Part shown: piece by piece, positions 10,711 to 23,425 of the stretch
How the letters are laid out: each line of letters opens with the position of its first letter
Position numbering within the stretch: position 1 is the first letter of the stretch
Assembly: GCA_025175895.1 (NCBI GenBank)
Contig: CM046008.1
Span: 25,995,255 to 26,059,254 of the forward strand
Length of the DNA: 64,000 nucleotides
Reading direction: 5' to 3'
Source of the DNA: Wurfbainia villosa
Lineage: Eukaryota > Streptophyta > Magnoliopsida > Zingiberales > Zingiberaceae
Position numbers and translations under genes: made by a program
The notes under the pieces: model-generated
What the model was told of the DNA's origin: nothing
The model's input: only the letters and a program-made list of their open reading frames with translations
Database searches by the model: none

Positions 10711-13700
10711 CTTAACTGGATGCGTGTCCGGAACACACTATCCCTACCAGAGATGGGGAATTATTTTCTCAAAAGAGGAGTCCACCAACCATTCAAAATC
10801 CACTCTACCACACACTCTGTAAGTGCATGGAAGACTATAGCGATCAATCTCACTTGTTACAACTGTTTGCGTACCAACAACTCTCTAGTAGCTACCAAGT
10901 AGCTAGTTAAAATCCCATGAGCATTCCTACTCCATACATCTGTAAATCCAGATAATAACTACTAAAGCCTCGTCATGTATATGACAGCCTATCTCGTAGT
11001 TTCTTAACTGTCGTAAGCATAAGATACGTCTCATGCAACTGTATCGGATTCACTCAGATCCCTGAAACGATACATTTGCATACAACATCCTTTTATCCAC
11101 TCCGAAAGGATTAACTAATATTCGTGTAAAAGTTTACCGCCATCTAGGTCTTGTAACTGGTTTCATCAGCTTCCGACTAAATGATTTCCAACATCACCTT
11201 TGTCAAACAAGTCTATGGTATAGTAATGCTAAGACATTCTATCCACATCTACAGTACTAACCAAACCATACAAGGCAAACCACCATCTACGGTGGTCGAG
11301 TGCGCAACTCCAACTACCACAACCAAAAGTGGCCAAGTTATGCAACTCCAACAACTACAAAAGGATTCAATCGTGTTCAAGATACACGATTCTCAAATCC
11401 AGTGACAACTAAATCATTAATTAGTCTAACAACTTAATCAAAATTCATACAATCCATACTAATTATGAAATTGTCGTCCTCCATACACCTACATCCTACT
11501 TACTCTAAGTTGATGATATATCAATCATCACAATGACAATGATAATTGTATGACACCATGTCACTACAACATCAATACTCCAGTCGTATACCAACCCTAG
11601 AGTATACACAGGTGTCTTTGGTTGATCTTAATAGATCATCTATCCACAACGAAGGATATTCTTCACAACAACTATTGTATTCCATCATCGATAATCGATG
11701 CATACTTTCAAAGGTCCATCTCTCTTTCAACAAAGAGTTCCGGATCTTCTCAAGGAGGAATACTGGGATAGATAAATATCCCCTCCAATATGTCCTATAA
11801 TCGCAACTCACGTTCTTCCAATTTTTTATAGTGTTTAACAACACTGATACCAACAAATCTATCACTCGGTATGTGATCATTGATACCAGAACTATTTTTC
11901 ACAATCATTCTGATCGCCTACTCCACTTGCCTATGCAACGACAAGCCTAGGAGTTCATCCAAAATTACATCTGAATGCTCTCGGATTATACGCACATCTT
12001 AGAGACATATCATTCCATACTCTCAATAATTTGACCATCCGTAAGGACATGTCTACAGTAAAAGTATGTCTATGAAAGTCTAAGAGTCTCCCTTGACTTC
12101 TTAATTGTTAGTCCACTTCTCGCCAGATGGTAGAGATACCACCGACCTTACAAGTCATTGTAAAGGACCCTTCTAATCCAAACAAAGAATGTTCTAGACA
12201 AAGATACCTGTAAACTACAAGTATCTCTCAATATATTAATCCAAAGGGTAAAACTAGAGTAATCCAAAAGGCTCCACGCAGGTCTCGGCCTTTCTCCGAA
12301 GAGAACCAGATCAGATCCAATAGTTCACGATAAATCGGTCACATTTCTGCGACGAATGTCGTGGGGATTTTCCTAGATCATCTGATCTCATCACTTAATC
12401 CTACAAGCTACAACTATAGAATACTGAATAAATACGACCATCGTCGTATACTCTCTCCTCTGTACTAAGCAAATCACATCTGAAGAAAACTGTTGGTGTC
12501 TATTGAATCTTCTAAGATGTCTTCTGTTGATGCTGCTTCTGTGTTGATCTCTGTTGTTGAGACGGTGCATCATCTTCCCGGAATATCCCAGATAGTCTTC
12601 AACTGAGTCTTCAAAGTACACCTCCTCCACTGTACTGGTTGCTCACCATAGCAATAACTGAACTGATGCAACAGATAATCTGACTTCACATATCTTCATG
12701 ATCTGCATTGCAAGCACACAACCCCTTCGAAGTCTTTGTTATGATTGTGTTGATATCCACGAGAACATCCTGATGATCTGCGGTTGGTCTTCTATAATCG
12801 AAAAGTAGCCCAAAGCCTCTGACTCTGATCTTGCTCCTTTTTATCCAACAGTTGGAGACTTCTGACTCTATAAAGTTGGTCTGCAATATTTGTTTACCGG
12901 TCTCCAACTCTTAAACCCTTGTACGAAGTTATTTCTAAACTCCTGTCTCAATCCAATGTCTTCCGACAGGATCTGATAGAAGATCCCGGCATCCTAATCC
13001 AACTATAAGCCAATAACTCTAGGTGACTTTAATCATCCATTCATCTTCTTGAGCTATTAGGTGGTCGTAACCTCTGCAAGTCTCACGGCTCTGCACAGTA
13101 CACTATCACTATCACTAGACCATGATAAGTGATATATTATTTCCCGAGGATTATTTTTCTGAATTTATCACCAAATACCGACTTGATCCCGATAATGGTA
13201 TGCAAACAACTCTTCTTTCTCAGTATAACATGAGTTAAGTACTCAAAAGTACTCTCAAAGTTATACATCTCAGTACGAACAACCCAGGGATAAAATCCCT
13301 ATGAAACACCATAACCTAGCCTTCCGCTATCTGCATCACAATAGTCTACAAGTCTATTTATTACCCACAGGTAATGATCTGACTAGCACAATTAGTGGAA
13401 ATCTCTAAGACTGTAGTTTCTGATTTCTATAATAAATGTGACGACTTGACCCCTATTTTCCGACTCGGTATCAGTTGGCTCTCAGAGGTAAATCACCTCC
13501 TCGACACAGGTTCAAGACTCACAGACTCAACAGATCGTTCCCGTGGTCAACTCATACCACGGTTACGAATAATAACCAACACACTACAGGTTATTCCCTG
13601 GTATAAGCATCTAAATGCATAGCCAACATAACCAGGAGTATAAACCCTAAAGGTCACTCCGGTTGGTCGCCTCGGTGGACGACCCCTACTACAAGTCTGC

Positions 13701-13910
13701 ACAGGTGTCATAACTCTATTGTATACACCTACTGATCAAGTTTAGATAAATATCTACTAAACCATAAGTTATCAAGAATTCTTACCTCGTGCTGCTTGAA
13801 GCTCAGGCCGCTGTCCATCTCATCTCAGAAAACCAAAACCGAATAAATAGACTCCCAAGAATCCAAGACTCGACATAAAAACAACATTGTATGGCATCGC
13901 AGAACCTAGG
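10711..13910 (-). pseudogene. Degenerate remainder of C1 gag-pol
   Basis: By position this should hold gag, protease, reverse transcriptase and RNase H. I could not recognise a reverse transcriptase or protease motif by eye. A glutamine-rich stretch around 12500-12590 (minus) could be the gag linker. At 3.2 kb it is too short for an intact set, so deletions as well as point decay are likely. Small open frames in both strands look like chance. Confidence 0.4.
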
Positions 13911-13922
13911 GCTCTGATACCA
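13911..13922 (-). promoter_or_regulatory. Primer-binding site of C1
   Basis: The minus strand reads TGGTATCAGAGC, seven bases after the LTR end (13930). It is complementary to initiator tRNA-Met and marks 13930-18656 as the 5' LTR. Confidence 0.88.
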
Positions 13923-15299
13923 CTAAAGTTGTCACGCCCCGAGAGCATGCCGAGCCGAAAATCAAACGGACGACATCTCCCCTGTACGTGACAACATTTC
14001 GGGTTAATACAAGGCCCGTAGGCCCACAATAACAACATAACATATAAATATGAAAACAACCACAACAACATAACAACTAATTACAACAACTACACAGCGG
14101 AAACATAAAACAGAACAATATCAATCCCACACATGCATACCGGTATGACTAACACATCACAACAACACGGAACCTCGACAAAATCCGAATATACAACATG
14201 TACATCACGAAAACTCCAAAATACAATACACAACGGACGGAAAGCCCAAAACAAACACGGGAGCCTCGGAGGTGAGATGAGATGTCAGCCAGCAGTGCTA
14301 CAAGCTGTCACGAAGACTTCTACCTGTTACCTGGGCGACAGAAAAACCCAGGGTCCGTTGGGGTGGTGAGTAAAACTCAGCAGGTAATAGAAAAGCATGC
14401 ATATATGTAATATCACATGTATTTCAACAACATAATCTGAAGGTACAACAGGTATATCAGCATAGTATATAAATACAAGCATATACCGTCTAACCAAATG
14501 AACAACATAAAATGCAGACATACTTGAGTCTGCTATACTACTCTGATCCAACCTGAGCATTTATCCAACATATATATAACAGGAAGAGTAATACCAACTC
14601 ACCAATCTACCGGTCAAGGTACCTAATGGTCTGTCCAACACATATACAAATATCTGACACAACCATATAATAAATGCAAGAAGCATGCATGAGTATGATG
14701 TACAAACAAGTGCAACAAGCATAATACAAACAAATGGAACATCACAATAAGTATATATATATAGACTGCATCTATATATATATATATTAATCTCAACCAT
14801 CCATATATATATATATATATATATATGGTAATATTCAAAGCGCCATCAGATACGGCAATGCAGCATGCATGGTCATGCCTGCTCACCCCTACTCGCTATC
14901 ACGACCCCAATGTGGCCTAGGTGGCATGACATGACAACTGTCCCAACTCACACCAACCACTGCTGTAGAGTGGCCGAGTGGGCAATATGATCAAGTAGCA
15001 TATGAGCGTAAAGAGCTCGCTACACAACGGGGGTCCCTGCTGCTTGCCACTCCGACTAACACTACCAATGAGTGGTCGAGTACCACGCACTCAGGACAAC
15101 TGCACGCAACTCCAACTACCACCGTCTATAGTGGTAGAGTGCAGCACAACAGATGCTCTGCCCTCACACCAGTTACTCCTTGGGGAGTGCTCTGGGATGC
15201 AAGATGACTAAAGACTCTCTCAATCCCAAGGGAGACTATGTCGTCAAAATGCATGCATATGACATGAGTATGTTGTCACTCATACAACCATCTACCACA

Positions 15300-15813
15300 G
15301 ACTTTGTTCAACAAAGAGTCGTACCCAACTAATCAATACACTCTATCTTGTAGAGAGTCATACTCAACTGATCGACGGACTCTCTATCCTGTAGAGAGTC
15401 GTACTAACTGATCATAACTCTCTATCCAATAGAGAGTCATACTCAACTGATTGATGCACTCTCTCTATCCTATAGAGAGTCGTACTCGACTGATCATAAC
15501 TCTCTCTCCAATAGAGAGTCGTACCCAACTGATCGACGCACTCTCTATCCAATAGAGAGTCGTACTCGACTGATCATAACTCTCTCTCCAATAGAGAGTC
15601 ATACTCAACCGATCGACGCACTCTCTATCCAATAGAGAGTCGTACTCGACTGATCATAACTCTCTCTCCAATAGAGAGTCGTACTCAACTGATCGATGCA
15701 CTCTCTATCCGATAGAGAGTCGTACTCGACTGATCATAACTCTCTCTCCAATAGAGAGTCGTACTCAACTGATCGATGCACTCTCTATCCGATAGAGAGT
15801 CATACTCGACTAA
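15300..15813. repeat. Palindromic minisatellite in LTR C1 right
   Basis: Same 9-bp-stem hairpin units and 80-bp period as in the left LTR, with nearly the same number of units. Its presence in both LTRs shows that the array was already there when the element inserted. Confidence 0.9.
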
Positions 15814-16206
15814 TCATATCAAGCTGGGACCACCGGTCCGCAGCGACACACTAATCACCCTTCACTTAACTATTACACAACTCATGGTTGGTAACAGTAT
15901 GCAACATACAGGTATTGGAAATAAATCCTACATTTAGGACATTACCTACCAATAGATGACCTTTTTGCCAATTTATAATTTGGGTCATCACCCGTACTGA
16001 CATTTACACCCTACTAAACATCTAAGCCAATTTACATCACATCTATAACTCCTAAATCATGATAGGGTATATGTGATATCAATAATTGAGCATAAATACA
16101 TCCAACGATGAGTTCAAGCATACGATAATAAGAGCAAGATCAAGGTAACATGAATATATAACATGCTCATATTTATGTCTAAATCTGAATGCAATTACAT
16201 CTACAG

Positions 16207-17323
16207 TGTTGGTGCAGGGGCACCTAAGTCGAACCTGTATTTTGATTATGGCAAAAGACGCAAAGTCAAGGATATATCATTATCTCACGAGCTGAATCGA
16301 GTGTGCAGAAAAGTGCTAAAGCTGAAGCTGAAGGCTAGCGACACCCGGAGGAAGCCGCGGTGGTCGGGCGACACTCGAGTGACTTCGGAGGGAGCCGAAG
16401 GAATCGAGTGGAAGGCCGGAAGCAAAAGCGACATGGTAAGTATCGAGGTAAGCTCGTGTGTGCGAGCGTAAGTGAGGTCGTATCCTCCTTACGGGGATGG
16501 TCTTAAGCGTAGATCCGACCAAAGATATCCCATCGATGGTCTAGGTCGAGATCGGACGGTCGAAGGTCGTCGAAATAATGTTTTCTTTGAGCTAACTTTG
16601 CCTTGCAGCTAGCATCAATCGACTGCCAGCTTGGAGGACTCGATCGCCTTCATCACCGATCGTTTATCGCCGACTGATCGATGCTACCATCAGTCGACTG
16701 ATGATGGCCATCAGTCGACTGATGGTCAATGATCAGCTTCGAGGAGTCAAGGCTTATCACCCCATTTCAAGGAGGTTTTGTGTCACTTTGTGATTGGTTG
16801 AAGACCCATTCGATGAGAGACTCAAAGGCTATAAAAGGAGGGCTTGTCTTAGGGTTTTTCATCAATTAAAAAGCTTCCAAGTGCTTCTGGTACACTACGA
16901 GTCTCCGACATTCCTAGGACGAAGCTCTACAGACACGACGACTAGGGTTTCATCTTTCCATCTATGAGTCGTCGGTATAATCTAAGTTTAATTCAATTCT
17001 GTACTTCTTTTTATTTTTGTTTTATCGTAACGAGAAGAGGGGGAGTGTCCCTCTATCTCGAGTCTCTTTCGTGGTTTTTGTATCCGATTAACTCCTACCT
17101 CCAACGAGGAGGAGTTCCTTAGTGATTTGACCTCCGTGCATGATCAAGGATCACTAGGGCCTTGGAGTAGTAGCCGAAGGCTACGAACCAAGTAAAAAAT
17201 CTACTTGTCTCTTTTATTTTTTATTTATCTTTCCGCTGCATATAAGTGTTTTGAAACGAATTCGTACGAAAAAGTTTTATCGCTATTCACCCCCCCCCTC
17301 TAGCGATCCGCTTCGATCCAACA
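16207..17323 (+). repeat. Solo LTR A2
   Basis: This 1117-bp LTR with ends TGTTGG...CCAACA is flanked by exact TACAG duplications (16202-16206 and 17324-17328). The undisturbed site is visible in the left C1 LTR near 8090-8100. It is homologous to LTR A1 on the opposite strand. With no internal sequence or second LTR, it is a recombination product. Two 16-bp palindromes CATCAGTCGACTGATG lie at 16688-16703 and 16709-16724. Confidence 0.95.
16829..16839 (+). promoter_or_regulatory. TATA box of solo LTR A2
   Basis: CTATAAAAGGA lies about 620 bp into the LTR, at the same place as in A1 and A3. It could start transcription rightwards into the rest of the C1 LTR. Confidence 0.6.
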
Positions 17324-18703
17324 TACAGGACCAGGTAGGAAAATTACCCACCTGATATGAAGCTCGAATAATCCTCACAGTCGTGGACCTGCTTCGTATC
17401 CCAATCCTGCACAATAATAATAAATTATGGTTAAGTACAAGTCTCCGATAATTGTACGCACAAAATACTAATTCGTTCTATATTCTCATTCTTTTCCCGA
17501 ATACATTTTAACCACACCGATCATATACAACCGATTCACCATAACCAACTCATAATGAATCACCGACATCCTCAAGATCAATTACGGATGAAGGTGATAG
17601 CATAGACCAGCTTACCAACCCTAGAATTGTCACCGGTGGCAATCCTCTCCAACTCTGCCCTGTTCAACCGCTCGAGACCACTGCGTAAAACCAAATCAAC
17701 ACTTCGGCAATCAAACAATCCCTAACAGCGACAACGTCCAATAGACAACACCACAGCAATTTCTACCAAAAAGGAATTTACAGACAAAAGGGATAATTCT
17801 TGCTTACCCGATGTTGAACCCCGTCGGCAGCAAAGTCCCCAACAATCAGCAGCCACCCCTTTCACAGATTCCACCGTCCGCCAAAACCTACCACTGCCCA
17901 ATATCCACAGTCCATCGGAAACCAACAAAACCATCACTGTCGTAGTCCCAAACACGAAGCTCTGGCTACAATCGGAATAACCACAATCTAAGATGGATAT
18001 CACACGAGATCAAGGAAGAAAAGGACCAAGCCTCACCTTGTGCCAACAGAACTCGCCGCTCCCGAGATCGAAGACATGCATCGACAGTCTCTGGATCGTG
18101 GAGAAGCAAAAGGGCACCGACTTCCTTCCCAGTCGCCATCTGCTCCGGTAGAGGTCTCAGACGACGGAAGGTCCGATCATCGACGATAGAGCACCAACCA
18201 CTGGCGGGAGTGAAGGGATAGCGATGGTCTATTTGACAACCACACACCGAGCGACTTGTAGAGGCAGCCCTGGGATGGCGGCCATGGGCAGCGGCACGGC
18301 GACAGCGGTTGTTGTGGTCGGCGCGCGAAAGAGATGGCGACGGCGGAGACGTCGCCTTGGTGAGGAAATCGCACGAGAGAGAGGATCGGGAGGGGAAAGA
18401 AATGACGTGATCGGGAAATAAGGGGAAAACGGAAGAAACGGCTCGGCTCGCGTTAAAGGAGAGAAGACGAGTGGGTTTTTAACGCTAAGTGGTTGAGTTA
18501 GCCTAGATCAAATTCGAGCTAATCCAACTTGACCTAACACCCATTTAGGCTTTGACCTTCCTCCAAACGGTAATACAAATCCCTTTTTTTATAGATTCTG
18601 AAAAAATCCACAATATAATTCCCAATTAGCAAGGGATTTTTTTTTGGTATTTTACACTTGACCTCTTATCTCCCATGGTTGATCAAATCTAACCACTTGA
18701 TTC

Positions 18704-19807
18704 TGTTGGTGCAGTGAGGCACCGAAATCGAACCTGTGTTTTGATTATAGTAAAGACACAAAGTTAAGTCTATTTTGTTTTCTCACGAGCTGAATCGAGT
18801 GTGCAGAAGATTGATATAGTTGGAGCTGAAGGCTAGCGACACCCGGAGAAAGCCGCGGTGGTCGAGCGACACTCGAGTGATTTCGGAGGGAGCCGAAGGA
18901 ATCGAGTGGAAGGCCGAAAGCAAAAGCAACACGTAAGCATCGAGGTAAGCTCGAGTGTGCGAGAGTAAGTAAGGTCGTATCCTCTTTAAGGGGATGATCT
19001 TAAGCGTAGATCCGACCAAAGACTTCTTATAGATGGTCTAGGTCGAGATCGGATGGTCGACGACCATCAAAATTATGTTTTTGTTGTGCTAACTTTGACT
19101 TGCAGCAAGCATCACGATCATTGCCAGCTTGAGGACTCATTAGACCGTCAAAGCGATCGCCGAAGGTCAACAATCGATCGATCGCCATCGATCGATGATG
19201 ATGGCCATCATCGATGGTCAATGATCGATTCGGAGTCAAGGATTATCACCAAATTTCAAGGGAAGATGTGCTCAAATTTGATTGGCTAGGGTTCCTCTCG
19301 AAAAGGGGCTCAAAGGCTATAAAAGGAGGGCCAAACCTAGGGTTTCAACAACAATTCTAAGCCTCCAAAAAGTCTCCGTTACGCTGCAACTCTCCGACAA
19401 CGAAGTCCTTCCATTCCGACGTCTAGGTTTAACTCTTATTATTCTTGTACGTCGGTATTAGTTTTTCTTGTCATTTACATTTCCGGAGCTTTTATCGTAT
19501 ACGAGGAGAGGGGGAGTGTCCCTCTACCTCAAGTTTTTGTGGTTCCTTCTTGTATCGATTAACTCCTACCTCTAACGAGGAGGAGTTCCTTTAGTGCTTT
19601 TGCCCTCCATACGTGGTCAAGGACCACTAGGGCCTTGTAGTAGTAGCCTTCGGCTACGAACCAAGTAAAACCCTTGTGTCGATTGTTTTTTTTTATTTTT
19701 ACATTTCCGCTGCAATTAACTAATTATCTCTCGAGTTTTAACGAAAGAAAAAGAAAAGGTTTTTCGCTATTCACCCCCCCCCTCTAGCGAACCACATCGA
19801 TCCAACA
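18704..19807 (+). repeat. Solo LTR A3
   Basis: This 1104-bp LTR is flanked by exact GATTC duplications (18699-18703 and 19808-19812) inside the B' LTR. The uninterrupted version of the target can be read at about 3775-3790 in B. A run of CGATCGAT/CATCGATG palindromes lies at about 19155-19220, in place of the CAGTCGACTG motifs of A2. Confidence 0.95.
19317..19326 (+). promoter_or_regulatory. TATA box of solo LTR A3
   Basis: CTATAAAAGG followed by AGGG, at the same relative place as in A1 and A2. Confidence 0.6.
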
Positions 19808-20985
19808 GATTCAAGTGTATTTAATATAATGAATCCCTATTCATTAATTTAAATTGATTCAATGAATCAAATCTAAATTAGACTCATTCAACACTTGAAT
19901 CAAATTGAGTCTAACTCAATTAGTCTAATTTGGATTACTCTTAATCCAATTTGGTTCATCCCATGAACCTAATCCTCATATTCCATCATATGAACCTAAT
20001 CTCCATCTAATTGCCCTTTGTGTGTGACCCTATAGGTTCTTGTAACGTTGGCAATGCTCCTAAACCGATTTAGGAACATAAGCAATGAGCGGTATCTAGC
20101 AACACATCATTGCTACCCAAGTTACAAGAAGTGTTGAGATCCAACATCACCTTTGTGACTACTAATTGTGACTCTCACAATATGTGACTATGCCCCTCTA
20201 TCCTTGACATCTAGATTGACCAATTGAGGTATAGACCATGTCATCCTCGGTACAATCTATATCATGAACTCCAAGTCGACTCACTCTAATCAAATGAGCT
20301 CAATATCTCATATTGACTCATTTGGGCATGGTCATGTACTTCGTGGACTCACTCTATCAAGAATAACGATGTCACTCCCGTCATATAGGAGGGATAGATC
20401 CCATCTACATCACTCACATCCCTCCATATTATTTATTACATACCTAGTAATCGCCTTTATAGTCCACCCATTTACGGGTGACGTTTGACGAAGCCAAAGT
20501 ATGCAACTCCTTATGTAGGGAACCATGGTGACTTCAGGTCCAAGAACTAATAGTCATACTAATAGTCACATGAGAAAGTATATGACGCTCATATAACGAT
20601 CCATGATACTCTCATGGTGGGTCATTCAGTATATATTCTCCAATGCATACCCATGTGTTAACTTGATATCTCATATCCATGACTTGTGAGATCAAGTCAT
20701 CGTGTTGACCTACATGCTAGTCTCTATGCATTAACATTGTCCCTGAATGTTAATACTTGACTAGGAATGATTAAGAGTAGTGTTCTCTATATCATCTCAT
20801 TATCGATTCTACCAATCGATTGATATAGATAAGAACCTACTACTCATGGACATTATTATACTTAGTTATTTGGCACCAATACAAGTAAATATAATAACCA
20901 TGCCTTTATAAATAGGAATATGATACAATAAAGTCCATTCAACAATCATCACATGATTGGCTCTAGGACTTTCACTAGCATTTGT

Positions 20986-23425
20986 TCCGCTGGTGTGAGC
21001 GAGGTTCCTTAGCCTGCGCAATAGCTCAATTGTTGTCACAATAGAGCTCTATAGGATCTGCTATGCTAGGAACCACCTCAAGCTCAGTAATGAACTTGCG
21101 GATCTAAACTACCTCACGCTTCTCCGATGCAAAGAATATACTCTTCTCCTCTGTAGAATCAACAATCGTGGTCTCCGCTTCAACTCTTCCACCACAAAGG
21201 CTACCATTCAAGCAAAACACAAACCCTGACTGCGATCTATAATCATTTTGATCAGTTTGGAAGCTGGCATCGCTGTAACCCTTTACAGCTAGCTCCTCAT
21301 CCCCTCCAAATATCAAGAAATATTCTTTAGTCCTTCTTAAGTAGTTAAGAATATTCTTGACTGTTATCCAGTGATGCTCACCTGGATTTGACTGGAATCT
21401 ACTCGTCATGCTCAAAGCATACGAGACATCAAGACGAGTACATAGCATGGCGTACATGATAGATCCTATGGTCGATGCATAAGGGATCTTATCCATGGGG
21501 TCTCTCTTCTCTCTAGAAGAGGAACTTTGAGTCTTTGAAAGACTCACACCATGTGACATCGACAGAAGTCCCTTCTTGGAATTCTGCATGGCAAACCGTA
21601 GTAATATCGTGTCAATATATGTACTCTGACTTAGGCCAAGCAATCTCTTAGATCTATCTCTATAGATCTTGATGCCTAGAATATAGGTTGCTTCACCTAA
21701 GTCCATCATTGAGAAACACTCCCCTAGCCAAGTCTTCATAGACTGTAGCGAAGGAATGTCATTCCCAATGAGTAGTATGTCATCCACATACAATACAAGG
21801 AAGACAACTGTGTTCCCATTAACCCTCTTGTAGACACAGGGTTCATCTTCATTCTTGATGAAACCAAACTGTTTGATCGCATCATCGAATTGAAGATTCC
21901 AGCTCCGAGATGCTTGCTTTAGCCCATAAATGGACCTTTGCAGCTTACATACTTTGCTAGTATGCTGTGGATCTACAAAACCCTCAGGTTATATCATGTA
22001 CACATCCTCGAGTAAGTTCCCATTTTGAAACGCAGTTTTGACATCCATCTACCAGATCTCGTAATCATGGTACGCTGCAATAGCAAGCATGATCCGAATG
22101 GACTTAAACATCGCCACTAGAGAAAAGGTTTCATCATAGTCAATACCATGAATTTGCTTGAAACCTTTAGCCACCAATTGGCCCTTATAGGTATGCGTAA
22201 GTCCATCCATATCAGTCTTTCTCTTAAAGACCCACTTACACCCAATGGGTTTGACGCCTTCAGATGGATCAACCAAAGTCCATACTTGGTTGGTGTACAT
22301 GGATTCCATCTCGGATCTCATGGTGTCTAGCCATTTCTCAAAATCTGGGCTCATCACAGCTTCCTGATAGGAGGTAGGCTCATTATCAATGAGCATAACA
22401 TCATCATGGTCAGACAAGAGAAATGAGTATCTCTCAGGCTGACAATGTACCCTATCAGACCTGCGAAGAGGTAGGTCTACCTGAACAGGTTATTGTTCCT
22501 CAACTCTTTGTGCAACAATCTCATCACCCACAACACTTTGTGGTTCCTATTCAACCTCAATCAAGGCTTCAGTGATATGGTCCTTATCTTGAATTTCTTC
22601 AAGATCGAACATACTCCCACTAGTTTTTTTAGAAACAAAATCCCTTTCTAGAAATATCCTAGTCTTTGCCACAAACACTTTGTGTTAACTGGGAATGTAG
22701 AAGTAATATCCCTTTGTTTCCTTGGGATATCCAACAAAATAGCACTTATCGGATTTGGGTCCCAGTTTGTTTGAGACTTGACATCGAACATAAGCCTCAC
22801 AACCACAAATCCTCATGAAAAACATCTTGGGATTTTTCCCTGTCTATATCGTATATGGTGTCTTTATCAAAGCCTTGGATGGTACACGGTTAAGTGTGAA
22901 GGCTGCTGTGTCTAGAGCATATCTCCAAAAGGATATAGGAAGATCTGTTTGACTCATCATAGATTGTATCTTATCTAATATGGTATGATTCCTCCTTTAG
23001 GATACACCATTCCACTGTGGTGTTCCAAGAAAAGTGAGTTGGGATAGAATCTCACACTCAGCTAGATAGTCACAAAACTCATGGCTAAGGTATTCACCAC
23101 CTCGATCTGATCGAAGTATCTTAATACTCTTGCCAAGCTGGTTTTGTACTTCATTCTTGAATTCTTTGAACTTTTCAAAGGATTCTGACATATGTGTCAT
23201 CAGATACACATAACCATATCTACTAAAGTCATCAGTAAATGTAATGAAGTACCTATAACCACCTCTAGCAGCAAGATTGAAAGGGCCACATACATCACTA
23301 TGTATAAGTCCTAACAAGTCTATTGTTCTCTCACTGTGTCCACTAAAGGGAGTCTTAGTCATCTTGCCTAGAAGGCAAGACTCACATATCTCATATGATT
23401 CAAAATCAAATGAGTCCGGTGGAGC
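20986..23425 (-). pseudogene. Copia pol of B: integrase, reverse transcriptase, RNase H (broken)
   Basis: From the right: a CESCLLGKM zinc-binding end, HSDVCGPF (first catalytic Asp of integrase), LRSDRGGEY (second Asp), then PQWNGVS and a TAA exactly where the catalytic Glu codon should be (22997-22999). Further on come NQVWTLVDP, GCKWVFKRK, a stop at 22049 in the W-Q-MDVKTAF motif, SIYGLKQASRSWN, YVDD at about 21782-21790, then KIPYASTIGSIMYAMLCTR and the RNase H segment with LYCDNN followed by TGA. At least eight stops are present. The frame enters from the gag-protease frame through a shift near 23425. The last 59 codons lie at 4973-5149 across B'. Confidence 0.9.

Larger units (their letters stand above)
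5770..18656 (-). mobile_element. Ty3/gypsy element C1 (Tekay-like), complete but degenerate
   Basis: C1 is a minus-strand element with very long LTRs (5770-9737 and 13930-18656), ends TGTCACGCC...TTTTACA, and exact target duplication CTTGA (5765-5769 and 18657-18661). The internal region is only 4.2 kb. It contains PBS (13911-13922), polypurine tract (9738-9749) and a gypsy integrase remnant in the position next to the 3' LTR, as in Ty3/gypsy order. LTRs near 4 kb and the wording of the integrase fit the Tekay/Del chromovirus group (inference). Confidence 0.88.
13930..18656 (-). repeat. 5' LTR of C1, carrying solo LTR A2
   Basis: Without A2 and its duplication this LTR is about 3605 bp. It is shorter than its partner because of a deletion of about 314 bp near 17586 and a shorter (AT)n tract. 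Elsewhere the two LTRs differ by scattered substitutions only. The hairpin array is at about 15300-15813. Confidence 0.9.
5155..20980 (-). repeat. Solo LTR B' inserted in B pol, itself split by C1 and A3
   Basis: The pieces 5155-5769, 18662-18703 and 19813-20980 together form one B-type LTR of about 1.8 kb, with ends TGTTGG and CTAGCA. The flanks are TTTGG (5150-5154) and TTTGT (20981-20985), a one-mismatch 5-bp duplication. No internal region or second LTR remains, so it is a solo LTR left by LTR-LTR recombination after self-family insertion. It carries C1 in its first part and A3 in the middle. Confidence 0.88.

Noticed and set aside
9738..13929. Host gene cluster between the two C1 LTRs
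   Set aside because: All recognisable text is gypsy integrase and pol tail, and the remainder has only short frames with stops.
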